From Candidatus Pacearchaeota archaeon (GTDB lineage Archaea; Nanobdellota; Nanobdellia; Pacearchaeales; GW2011-AR1): 6,648 bases of DNA. Below, piece by piece: positions 1-5,551 of the stretch. Made by a program: the position numbers and the translations under genes. The stretch's first letter is position 1, and each line of letters starts with the position of its first letter. The DNA is taken from assembly GCA_017609695.1 (NCBI GenBank), contig JAFCDM010000067.1, forward strand, positions 1-6,648, in the 5' to 3' direction. The notes beneath the pieces are model-generated. The model ran no database searches and was not told the origin of the DNA. It worked only from the letters and a program-made list of their open reading frames with translations.

Positions 1-1794
1 CAGGCCTGTTATGCCTCAAATACAGAAATCTTAACCGAACTTGGATGGAAAAAATACAATAAAGTAAAAAATTTAAAAATAGCTCAATTTAATCCAAAAA
101 CAAAAACAATTCAATTTTTACCCCACAAAGGATTATTTGTATATGATTATAGGGGTAAAATGTATTCTTTCAAAAATAAAAGAAATGACATCTTAGTAAC
201 CCCTAATCACAAAATGTTAATAAAAAAAGAAAAAAAGAAAAAATATGAGATAATCAAAGCCGAAGAAATTAATTACCCTAGAATAAAGGTATTAAATTCA
301 GGAAATTTTATCATTAACAAAGAAAAAAATCATTTTATTCTACCACCAATTAAACATAAACAAAATAGAAAACATCCCAAATACACTCATCAAAAAAATC
401 CTAAAAAAGTTCCAATGAATTTATGGTTAGAGTTTTTAGGTTATTATTTAACAGAAGGAGGGATTGAAACTAATCCAACAATAGGAATCACTCAAAAAGA
501 CAAATCAAACATAAAAAAAATAAAAAAATGTTTGTCCAAATTATCAGAAGATATTGGATTTACATTAACAGAAATAAAAAAACAAGATTATACCAAATTC
601 AAAATAACAAATACCCAATTATACACTTTTTTAGAAAAATGTGGGCATAAATCTTATGAAAAAAAATTTCCAATGAATTTATCAGAATTATCTAAAAAAC
701 AACTAAAAATACTTTATAATGCAATGATGTTAGGGGATGGTTCTTCAGATGGAAGAAATTATAGTTCAACTTCAAAAGAATTAATAGACATTTTTCAAGC
801 TATAGCTTGTTTAATTGGAAAATCAGCAAATAAACATTTACAATATAAGGGCAAAGATAGGGGAAATAGAAAAGATATGTATAGATTATCTTTATCTAAT
901 AAAACAGAATTATCAATAAGAAAAGGTATAGGCCATGTAAATCAAATAAATTATAAAGGCAAAGTTTTTTGTTTTGAAACAAAAACTGGATTTTTTATAA
1001 CTAGAAGAAATGGAAAAATAGCTATCCAAGGAAACACCCTTTCAGCCCAAACTTCTGTATTGGCTGCAGGAAACCCGAAATATGGAAGATTTGAACCATT
1101 ACAATCAATTACCCAACAAATTGATTTACCTCCAGCATTAATCAATAGATTTGATTTAATATTTATTTTAAGAGATTTACCAAATAAAGAACAAGATGAT
1201 GCAATTGCTACACATGTCTTAAACTTACATCAAATGAAAGGGAAAAAATCTTCAATAGAAAGAGAGTTATTTAAAAAATATGTTGCTTATGCAAAACAAA
1301 AAATAGAACCAAAATTAACAAATAAAGCAGTTGAAGAAATAAAAAATTTCTATGTTAGATTAAGAAACATGCAAAGTTCAGGGGAATCAAAATCAATACC
1401 CATCTCTGCAAGACAATTACAAGGATTAATTAGATTAGCAGAAGCTCATGCAAAATCCAGATTAAGTCCAAAAGTAGAAGCAAAAGATGCTCAGGTTGCA
1501 ATTAGATTAACTAACTACTATTTAATGCAAGTAGGTTATGATCCTGAAACTAAAACTTTTGATATAGACAGATTTACATCAAATGTTTCTTCAAGTCAAA
1601 GAAATAAAATAATTCTTGTAAAAGAAACAGTAAAAGAATTAGAAGAAAAATATGGAAAAATGGTTCCTTTAGATATTTTAAAAAAAGAATTAGGAAACAA
1701 TATCTCTGATACAGAATTTGATGAAGCTTTAGAAAAATTAAAAAAATCAGGAGACCTTTTCCAGCCTAAATCTGGCTTTGTTCAGTTGATTTGA
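1..1794 (+). CDS. mcm: MCM replicative DNA helicase, C-terminal part, interrupted by an intein (5' end outside window)
   Basis: MCM forms the hexameric, ATP-driven 3'-5' helicase that unwinds DNA at archaeal replication forks. The frame is open from base 1, so the N-terminal domain, Walker A and Walker B lie upstream of the window. Only two residues of the preceding extein (Gln-Ala) are visible before the intein at 7-1035. After it the extein resumes as TLSAQTSVLAAGNPKYGRF, which contains the sensor-1 Asn. Next comes IDLPPALINRFD with the arginine finger, and then the AAA+ lid helices. The last ~60 residues (from about LVKETVKELEEKYGK) look like the usual C-terminal winged helix, ending just before a TGA at 1792-1794. 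The C-extein is 252 residues. A normal archaeal MCM is near 650-700, so most of the N-terminal two thirds is missing here only because of the window edge. The gene converges on the toxin gene, leaving 49 bases between them. Family assignment is secure. Confidence 0.95.
   Translation, partial: QACYASNTEILTELGWKKYNKVKNLKIAQFNPKTKTIQFLPHKGLFVYDYRGKMYSFKNKRNDILVTPNHKMLIKKEKKKKYEIIKAEEINYPRIKVLNSGNFIINKEKNHFILPPIKHKQNRKHPKYTHQKNPKKVPMNLWLEFLGYYLTEGGIETNPTIGITQKDKSNIKKIKKCLSKLSEDIGFTLTEIKKQDYTKFKITNTQLYTFLEKCGHKSYEKKFPMNLSELSKKQLKILYNAMMLGDGSSDGRNYSSTSKELIDIFQAIACLIGKSANKHLQYKGKDRGNRKDMYRLSLSNKTELSIRKGIGHVNQINYKGKVFCFETKTGFFITRRNGKIAIQGNTLSAQTSVLAAGNPKYGRFEPLQSITQQIDLPPALINRFDLIFILRDLPNKEQDDAIATHVLNLHQMKGKKSSIERELFKKYVAYAKQKIEPKLTNKAVEEIKNFYVRLRNMQSSGESKSIPISARQLQGLIRLAEAHAKSRLSPKVEAKDAQVAIRLTNYYLMQVGYDPETKTFDIDRFTSNVSSSQRNKIILVKETVKELEEKYGKMVPLDILKKELGNNISDTEFDEALEKLKKSGDLFQPKSGFVQLI
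7..1035 (+). mobile_element. LAGLIDADG-endonuclease intein inside MCM (343 residues)
   Basis: This protein intron excises itself from the MCM precursor and joins the exteins. It starts with Cys1 at base 7 (CYASNTEILTELGW, block A). TPNH of block B falls at intein residues 65-68. The two dodecapeptide motifs of a LAGLIDADG homing endonuclease are FLGYYLTEGG (about 143-152, catalytic acid Glu150) and LYNAMMLGDG (about 236-245, acid Asp244). Block F reads GKVFCFETKTGFFIT, and block G is KIAIQGN with terminal Asn343, followed by Thr as the +1 nucleophile. Every element needed for splicing and both acidic endonuclease residues are present, so it may still be an active homing element. The residue before the terminal Asn is Gly instead of the more usual His, a variation tolerated in some inteins. 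The insertion separates Ala from Thr in the MCM segment between Walker B and sensor 1, near the presensor-1 hairpin, a highly conserved site typical of inteins. Confidence 0.93.
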
Positions 1795-1801
1795 AAAAAA
1801 A
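1794..1801 (-). terminator. Probable U-rich terminator of the toxin-antitoxin operon
   Basis: On the minus strand, eight T residues follow the toxin stop codon by about 42 bases. Archaeal RNA polymerase terminates at such U-runs. The tract overlaps the last base of the convergent mcm stop codon, so the toxin transcript would run into the mcm 3' end. Inferred from sequence only. Confidence 0.4.
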
Positions 1802-1843
1802 GATTTAATATGGTTGATATAGAAAAGGACTTGTTCAACTTCT

Positions 1844-2179
1844 TCAAAAAATCTTAAAAATTTCTTCTTTAACTTTTTCAAAAGAATTATCTTTTAACTT
1901 CCCAATTTTCATAGTTATAAGATTTTTCTCAACACAAAATATTTTATCTGCTCTAATTCTGCTTGGCTTTAACAATTTGCCAGAAGACATATTTTCCTGT
2001 TCAATAACAACAGAATAAAGTTCATCTTTAATTATTGTTGTTAAAGGGGCCATAATACAATCGTCTGATTTTTTATTAAACGGATTATTTGAAACAACCA
2101 ACGCAGGTCTGACTTTAATTCCTTCTAAATTTGAAAAAGGATATGGCAGTAAAACAACCTCTTTTTGATTAACTTGCAT
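1844..2179 (-). CDS. PemK/MazF-type toxin (probable mRNA endoribonuclease)
   Basis: This is a 111-residue protein of the PemK/MazF fold. Members of that family cleave RNA, often at short specific sequences, and are held inactive by the antitoxin encoded upstream. Family hallmarks are the first strand EVVLLPYPF, then KVRPALVVSN (about residues 22-31, with the conserved Arg24), the APLTT strand (44-48, Thr47), and the C-terminal pattern LLKPSRIRADKI plus IGKL. The frame could begin 27 bases earlier at 2206, but I chose the ATG at 2177-2179. It lies 2 bases after the antitoxin stop, gives the usual compact MazF N-terminus, and has a GGAG ribosome-binding site 8 bases upstream (2188-2191) inside the antitoxin gene. 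Translation is therefore coupled to the antitoxin. RNA specificity cannot be told from sequence. Confidence 0.88.
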   Translation of the reverse strand: MQVNQKEVVLLPYPFSNLEGIKVRPALVVSNNPFNKKSDDCIMAPLTTIIKDELYSVVIEQENMSSGKLLKPSRIRADKIFCVEKNLITMKIGKLKDNSFEKVKEEIFKIF

Positions 2180-2181
2180 TT

Positions 2182-2451
2182 TTAATTCTCCAAATATTGA
2201 CTCCAAACTTCATCTTCAGAATTATCCCAAACTTCCTTTAATGATTGTTCTGAAAAATACAAAACATCCTTAAATTCATCTTTCATTTTTTCAGAAACTT
2301 TTTGCTGTTTTTCAATTAAAAGTTTTCCCTCAATCTCAAATAAAATTAAGTTATCTCCTCTTTGAATTCCTAATTTTTGCCTAACAGAATTAGGAATAGA
2401 AATTTGTCCCTTATCTGATACTTTTAAAGTTTTAATAAATTCGTTTTCCAC
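2182..2451 (-). CDS. MazE/AbrB-type (SpoVT-AbrB domain) antitoxin
   Basis: This 89-residue antitoxin is the first gene of a two-gene operon with the toxin. Residues about 8-47 form the swapped-hairpin AbrB DNA-binding domain: VSDKGQISIPNSVRQKLGI followed by RGDNLILFEIEGKLLIEK. The acidic, Trp-containing tail (SLKEVWDNSEDEVWSQYL, about 70-87) is the part that in this family wraps around and inhibits the toxin. The start codon is GTG at 2449-2451. No Shine-Dalgarno sequence precedes it, but a TATA-like element sits about 26 bases upstream, so the mRNA is probably leaderless. A 20-base perfect palindrome between that element and the start is the likely operator for autorepression by the antitoxin or its complex with the toxin. 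A single toxin-antitoxin module between housekeeping genes suggests horizontal acquisition. Confidence 0.9.
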   Translation of the reverse strand: MENEFIKTLKVSDKGQISIPNSVRQKLGIQRGDNLILFEIEGKLLIEKQQKVSEKMKDEFKDVLYFSEQSLKEVWDNSEDEVWSQYLEN

Positions 2452-2455
2452 ACAA

Positions 2456-2475
2456 AAGTAAGAATTTTCTTACTT
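2456..2475. promoter_or_regulatory. Palindromic operator of the toxin-antitoxin operon
   Basis: A perfect inverted repeat of 20 bases has half-site AAGTAAGAAT and reaches from 5 bases upstream of the antitoxin GTG to the edge of its TATA box. AbrB-fold antitoxins bind palindromes of this kind as dimers and repress their own operon. The palindrome is seen directly; the regulatory role is inferred from its position. Confidence 0.6.
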
Positions 2476-2480
2476 ATAAA
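2473..2480 (-). promoter_or_regulatory. TATA box of the antitoxin-toxin operon
   Basis: The minus strand reads TTTATAAG, centred about 26 bases upstream of the antitoxin GTG. This is the archaeal TATA-to-start distance, so transcription would begin at or next to the start codon, giving a leaderless mRNA. Confidence 0.6.
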
Positions 2481-2549
2481 CTCTTGGGTTTTTAAGAATA
2501 TACTCATAAAAGTTTCAGAATATAAATCGAATTATTAGTAATCATCTAA

Positions 2550-2711
2550 TACATATCCCCATCCAAACAACAGTCAAATCCAGAATTAAGCCGAAAAATT
2601 GAAGGATATTTAAAACAAGTCTATATCCCTCACATCCCCTCACAAGGAGGCTCTTGTGGTGGCTCTTGCGGTAGGGGGGTTAAAGCAGACTATAGTTTTA
2701 GAACCCATTAA
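2550..2711 (+). pseudogene. Orphan open frame with Gly-Ser-Cys repeat, no canonical start
   Basis: This open frame of 53 codons lies within the 411-base stretch 2452-2862, which otherwise shows no gene. Its translation looks protein-like: SNPELSRKIEGYLKQVY, then IPSQGGSCGGSCGRG, ending SFRTH before a TAA at 2709-2711. The Gly-Ser-Cys part comes from two tandem 12-base units (2646-2657 and 2658-2669) that match at 10 of 12 positions. The unit is GC-rich compared with its surroundings. There is no ATG, GTG or TTG in frame; the only early candidates are ATA at 2553 and ATT at 2598. A TATA-like element (ATATAAAT, about 2519-2526) lies some 30 bases before the ATA. It could be the remnant of a longer gene, a gene whose start was lost, or a non-coding RNA that happens to be open. 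I do not recognise a family. Confidence 0.3.
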
Positions 2712-2862
2712 AAAAAATAGTTGCTTTCTTTCTTGCCATATTTTTCTTTCTAAAACCTTTTAATTTCTTTTTCCCCTCTCTATAACACAAAACCACATAA
2801 ATCTTTTTAAAACAAATTAACGATTCTTAATAATCTTTCTTAAAAATAATAAAAAAAGGAAA
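2712..2862 (+). other. Pyrimidine-rich leader region with promoter for the RPA-like gene
   Basis: This stretch has several T-runs on the plus strand (for example 2737-2773), which could end transcripts from upstream. A TATA-like TTTTTAAAA at 2804-2812 would place the start of transcription near 2833, giving a leader of about 30 bases before the ATG at 2863. A second AT-rich candidate (CTTAAAAAT, 2839-2847) is only about 20 bases from the ATG. No clear Shine-Dalgarno sequence is seen. I find no other gene here. Confidence 0.35.
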
Positions 2863-3501
2863 ATGCCTGAAGATTATCAAAGAAATACTGCATATAAACT
2901 AAGAATCGGAGATTTACTTAGAGGAAAACAAATATTTGAAGAATCAGAAGCCCCAAATCCTAGATTTAATCTTATTGAATTAGGAAATAAAGAAATAAGA
3001 AAAGTAAATATAATTGCAAATATCATTGATAAATTTGAATCAGAAGGGGAAAGAAAATTTGCTTCAATAACCTTAGATGATGGGAGTGGGCAAATAAGAG
3101 CAAGATTGTTTGGAGAAGAAGTTCAAAAATTCAAAGAATTAACACAAGGAGACACATTATTAATCATAGGATTCTTAAAATCCTTTAATCAAGAATTATA
3201 TCTTTTACCTGACATCATAAGAAAAGTTAATCCAAAATATCTTTTAATTAGAAAACTTGAAATAGAAAAATCATTTCCAGAACAAAAAACTCCAGAACAA
3301 AAACAAGAAATAAAAGCTTTAAGAGATGAAATAATTGAAATGATTAAAAATGCTGAGACAAATGAAGGAATTGATAAAGATAAAATAATAATGAAACTGA
3401 AAAATTCTCAACCAGAAATAATACAACAAGAAATTCAAAAATTGTTAGAAGAAGGAATAATTTATGAACCTAAACCAGGAAGGGTGAGATATTTGGGTTA
3501 A
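2863..3501 (+). CDS. RPA32-like single-stranded DNA-binding protein (OB fold plus winged helix)
   Basis: The 212-residue protein resembles the small subunit of archaeal/eukaryotic replication protein A, which coats single-stranded DNA during replication and repair. Residues about 47-122 form one OB fold: KVNIIANIIDKF, then the FASITLDDGSGQIRARLFG strand pair typical of tRNA_anti-type OB domains, and later GDTLLIIGFLKSFNQELYLL. A charged linker (about 135-150) leads to a C-terminal helical/winged-helix module (about 150-212) that ends in YEPKPGRVRYLG. In RPA2-type proteins this module recruits repair and replication partners. There is no zinc finger, so it is not the RPA70-like large subunit. 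The ATG was chosen because the upstream sequence has no in-frame start and the N-terminus fits. It stands alone, with about 136 bases to the next gene. The family is likely, the exact orthology to RPA32 less certain. Confidence 0.8.
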   Translation: MPEDYQRNTAYKLRIGDLLRGKQIFEESEAPNPRFNLIELGNKEIRKVNIIANIIDKFESEGERKFASITLDDGSGQIRARLFGEEVQKFKELTQGDTLLIIGFLKSFNQELYLLPDIIRKVNPKYLLIRKLEIEKSFPEQKTPEQKQEIKALRDEIIEMIKNAETNEGIDKDKIIMKLKNSQPEIIQQEIQKLLEEGIIYEPKPGRVRYLG

Positions 3502-3608
3502 AATGAACTAAACACAAAAACAGATTATTTACAAGGTCCTAAAAAACTAGAAGAACTTGTTAAGATATAGAGAACTATACAACAAAATCTAAAATACAAA
3601 GCACAACA

Positions 3609-3616
3609 TTATTAAA
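3609..3616 (+). promoter_or_regulatory. TATA box of the aIF2-beta/DUF424 unit
   Basis: TTATTAAA is centred about 26 bases upstream of the ATG at 3638, the spacing for a leaderless archaeal transcript. No Shine-Dalgarno sequence precedes the ATG, which agrees with this. Confidence 0.45.
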
Positions 3617-3637
3617 CCTCTTAAAATATGATTTTCT

Positions 3638-4045
3638 ATGCAATCTTACGAAAAACTTTTAGATGAAGCATATAAAGACATAAAACCTATTAAACATAGT
3701 GAGAGGTTTGAAATCCCAAAAATACAAGGGCATTTAGAAGGAACTAAAACAATCCTAACAAATCTGCACCAAATCTCAACAGATTTAAGAAGAGAAATAA
3801 ACCATCTTCTTAAATATTTATTAAAAGAATTAGCAACTTCTGGAAAAATCAAGGGAAATACAGTTATCTTACAAAGAAAAATCCCTTCTTCAAAAATTAA
3901 TGAAAAAATACAACAATATACTAAAGAATTTGTAATATGTAAAGAATGTAAAAAACCAGATACAGAATTAATAAAAGAACAAGGATTTTCTTTTGTTCAT
4001 TGCTTAGCTTGTGGAGCTAAACACAGTGTTAGGGGAAAAATTTAA
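3638..4045 (+). CDS. Translation initiation factor aIF2, beta subunit
   Basis: aIF2-beta is one of three subunits of the GTPase complex that brings initiator Met-tRNA to the small ribosomal subunit. At 135 residues it has the normal archaeal length. The N-terminal helix (MQSYEKLLDEAY) is the segment that binds the gamma subunit. The central alpha/beta domain spans about residues 23-95 (RFEIPKIQGHLEGTKTILTN, then HLLKYLLKELATSGKI). The C-terminal zinc ribbon has ligands Cys101, Cys104, Cys122 and Cys125 (CKEC ... CLAC). All expected elements are intact. The DUF424 gene follows after 33 bases on the same strand and is probably co-transcribed, a pairing that suits a translation role for that protein. 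Confidence 0.95.
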   Translation: MQSYEKLLDEAYKDIKPIKHSERFEIPKIQGHLEGTKTILTNLHQISTDLRREINHLLKYLLKELATSGKIKGNTVILQRKIPSSKINEKIQQYTKEFVICKECKKPDTELIKEQGFSFVHCLACGAKHSVRGKI

Positions 4046-4078
4046 CCTCCTCAAACAATTAAAATCAATAAAAACAAA

Positions 4079-4375
4079 ATGTTAATAAAAATTCATGAAG
4101 GATATAGAAAAACAATAGCATTAGTGGATAAGGATTTAATTGGAAAGACTTTTGGAGAAGATATTAAAGAAATAGAAATCAAAGAAAATTTCTTTAAAGG
4201 TGAAGAAAAAACAAAGAAAGAAATATTAGAAATTCTAAAAGATATGCAAAAAGAAGATGCTACATTTAATATTGTAGGAGAAAAAGCATGTCAAACAGCT
4301 TTAGAAGCAGAAATTATCAATAAACAAGGCATTATAAAAATTCAAAATATACCTATTGCCTTAGTTTTACTATAA
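4079..4375 (+). CDS. DUF424 family protein (archaeal, translation-associated)
   Basis: The 98-residue protein matches the archaeal DUF424 family from memory of its pattern. It starts MLIKIHEGYRKTIALVDKDLIGKTF, has an acidic centre rich in Lys/Glu, and then the diagnostic NIVGEKACQTALEAEII and a closing hydrophobic strand IIKIQNIPIALVLL. The family's biochemical function is not established. Its gene often lies near translation genes, and here it follows aIF2-beta by 33 bases without a promoter or ribosome-binding site of its own that I can see. No membrane segment or metal-binding residues are visible. The gene converges on the zinc-ribbon gene on the other strand, separated by a T/A-rich terminator region. 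Confidence 0.8.
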   Translation: MLIKIHEGYRKTIALVDKDLIGKTFGEDIKEIEIKENFFKGEEKTKKEILEILKDMQKEDATFNIVGEKACQTALEAEIINKQGIIKIQNIPIALVLL

Positions 4376-4381
4376 TTCTAT

Positions 4382-4405
4382 TAAAAAAAATAAAAAAATA
4401 AAAAA
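4382..4405 (-). terminator. T-tract terminator for the zinc-ribbon gene
   Basis: Read on the minus strand, three T-runs of five to nine bases follow directly after the stop codon of the zinc-ribbon gene. This is the U-rich sequence at which archaeal polymerase stops. It sits between the two convergent genes. The plus strand here is A-rich and would not terminate the DUF424 transcript. Confidence 0.5.
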
Positions 4406-4406
4406 T

Positions 4407-4577
4407 TTAAGCAGCTTTTTTCATTTCTGTTGCTGGAATTCCACCCATTCTACAAACTGTTGTCCCACAATTAGGGCATTTTCCTTTTGCTATTTTCGTG
4501 CCTTTTTTTGTTTTTGACTCTTTTGGGTCTTTCATTTCTACGTTCTTTTTACATCTAACACAATATCCTTGAACCAT
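4407..4577 (-). CDS. Small zinc-ribbon protein (DUF5679-like)
   Basis: This 56-residue protein has two CxxC knuckles, CVRC (residues 6-9) and CPNC (34-37), which should together bind one zinc. The start MVQGYCVRCKKNVEMKDPKE and the Lys/Gly-rich middle followed by KGKCPNCGTTVCRMGG match the pattern of a widespread family of tiny archaeal and bacterial zinc ribbons (DUF5679) of unknown function. An extra Cys at 42 and the tail TEMKKAA are also seen. The start is the ATG at 4575-4577. A strong AAGGAGGT (4592-4599) lies upstream, but with a long 14-base spacer. The gene is transcribed against its neighbours on both sides, so it is probably a monocistronic unit with its promoter in 4600-4650. A nucleic-acid-binding role is plausible but unproven. 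Confidence 0.85.
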   Translation of the reverse strand: MVQGYCVRCKKNVEMKDPKESKTKKGTKIAKGKCPNCGTTVCRMGGIPATEMKKAA

Positions 4578-4831
4578 TTTCTTTTTATTAGACCTCCTTA
4601 CAATTATTTATCTATTGTAAATAGACTAAAAATACTATGTTTTTTGTGTTTTTAAAGGTATTTATCATATAAATCTCTTAATAATTCTCAAATATCCTGC
4701 CTTGAGTTTTTATTTTATTCTTACTATTAAACTCAAAACACTCGCCTAAACTTGTTATATTTTATGCTATTAGTTAATCATACAATTTAAACAACAAAAG
4801 CATTTTTAAACCAGAATCTATACCTATTATC
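4578..4831. other. Divergent intergenic region between the zinc-ribbon gene and aIF1A
   Basis: This stretch of 254 AT-rich bases holds promoters for two divergent genes. It contains an 8-base inverted repeat, TTGAGTTT (4702-4709) and AAACTCAA (4729-4736), with a 19-base loop, and a weaker 5-base one around 4600-4618 near the zinc-ribbon promoter. I see no open frame or RNA gene. Confidence 0.4.
4803..4810 (+). promoter_or_regulatory. TATA box of aIF1A
   Basis: TTTTTAAA is centred about 25 bases upstream of the aIF1A ATG. With no Shine-Dalgarno sequence in between, the transcript is probably leaderless. Confidence 0.55.
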
Positions 4832-5188
4832 ATGTTCAAAAAACAATTTAAAAATAAATCAAAGAAAAATAAACAAAATGTTTCAACACAACCTCAAGTA
4901 ATAACAAGAGTTAAAACTCCAAAACCTGATGAGGTTATGGGGGTAGTTGAACAAAGAGTTGGAGCAAATAGAATGATTATTAAATGCCTTGATGGAAAAC
5001 AAAGAAATTGTAGAATCCCAGGGGCATTAAGAAGAAGATTATGGATTAGACCAGGAGACATAGTTATTGTAAAGCCTTGGGAATTTGATTCTGATACAAG
5101 AGGAGATGTTTTGTTTAAATATCGTCCTGCAGAAATTGAATGGTTAAAAAGAAAAGGACTTCTAAAAGATATTGAAAGCGAATTCTAA
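4832..5188 (+). CDS. Translation initiation factor aIF1A
   Basis: aIF1A binds the A site of the small ribosomal subunit during initiation and helps start-codon selection with aIF1 and aIF2. The 118-residue protein has a basic, Lys/Asn/Gln-rich N-terminal tail (about 1-30). This is followed by the S1-like OB fold (about 33-100): MGVVEQRVGANRMIIKCLDG, then CRIPGALRRRLWIRPGDIVIV and KPWEFDSDTRGDVLFKY. The RIPG..RRRLWIR signature is diagnostic and complete. A short C-terminal helix (EIEWLKRKGLL) ends the protein. It is transcribed alone from its own TATA box. In many archaea this gene is followed by a Rio1 kinase and the KH protein; here the KH gene is next on the same strand but Rio1 is absent and a small opposite-strand gene lies between. 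Confidence 0.96.
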   Translation: MFKKQFKNKSKKNKQNVSTQPQVITRVKTPKPDEVMGVVEQRVGANRMIIKCLDGKQRNCRIPGALRRRLWIRPGDIVIVKPWEFDSDTRGDVLFKYRPAEIEWLKRKGLLKDIESEF

Positions 5189-5256
5189 TGATTTATCTAA
5201 TATTCAATAAAAAATCTTAGGATGAACAGAGTTTTAGTGTTTTTACTAATATAAAT

Positions 5257-5475
5257 TTAAGACCTTTTTCTTTCATAAGCCTGTTTTAAAACTTCTGAAC
5301 CAATAGGATGTGATGCTAAAAAACTTAATAAAGTCTCTTCTGGTATTCGCAATAAAATTTCTCCAGAACCAATATATTCTTTCATTTCTTCTAATAATTC
5401 AGAAGATTCAACTGGTTCACCTACAACTAAATATGTTCCTGCTGATCCTTCCATCCACATTTTAAGTTTTGTCAT
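5257..5475 (-). CDS. Hypothetical 72-residue protein
   Basis: I do not recognise this family. The protein begins MTKLKMWMEGSAGTYLVVGE, which suggests a first beta strand pair, followed by an acidic helix (ESSELLEEMKEYIGSG), a strand (EILLRIP), and a C-terminal helix rich in Leu (EETLLSFLASHPIG, then SEVLKQAYERK). There is no signal peptide, membrane segment, Cys pair or known catalytic motif. It has real promoter support: a TATA-like GTTTAAAAAG (minus strand, 5496-5505) is centred about 25 bases before the ATG, the same leaderless layout as its neighbours. The gene is divergent from the KH gene, leaving 76 bases for both promoters. A TTG/ATG choice is not an issue because the ATG is the first start after the TATA box. 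It could be a lineage-specific small protein. Confidence 0.65.
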   Translation of the reverse strand: MTKLKMWMEGSAGTYLVVGEPVESSELLEEMKEYIGSGEILLRIPEETLLSFLASHPIGSEVLKQAYERKRS

Positions 5476-5495
5476 ACCTAAATAAAAAGAGAGTC

Positions 5496-5505
5496 CTTTT
5501 TAAAC
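5496..5505 (-). promoter_or_regulatory. TATA box of the hypothetical 72-residue gene
   Basis: The minus strand reads GTTTAAAAAG, centred about 25 bases before the ATG at 5475. It lies back to back with the TATA box of the KH gene. Confidence 0.5.
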
Positions 5506-5521
5506 ATTATCACACCAACAA

Positions 5522-5529
5522 ATTTATAA
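5522..5529 (+). promoter_or_regulatory. TATA box of the KH-domain gene
   Basis: ATTTATAA is centred about 26 bases upstream of the ATG at 5552. No Shine-Dalgarno sequence is present, consistent with a leaderless transcript. Confidence 0.55.
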
Positions 5530-5551
5530 TACCTTACTCTTTAATTCTTAT

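Noticed and set aside
160..162. ATG at 160 as the start of a 544-residue protein
   Set aside because: The frame is open to base 1 and the intein block A with its Cys1 lies before this ATG, so it is internal.
951..1145. Minus-strand open frame of 64 codons
   Set aside because: It lies opposite the intein C-terminus and the MCM sensor-1 region, which are clearly coding on the plus strand, and has no family features.
2180..2206. Longer toxin start at 2206, overlapping the antitoxin by 25 bases
   Set aside because: The ATG at 2179 has a GGAG sequence at proper distance and gives the normal MazF N-terminus.
3646..3852. Minus-strand open frame of 68 codons
   Set aside because: It is fully opposite aIF2-beta and has no promoter or recognisable product.
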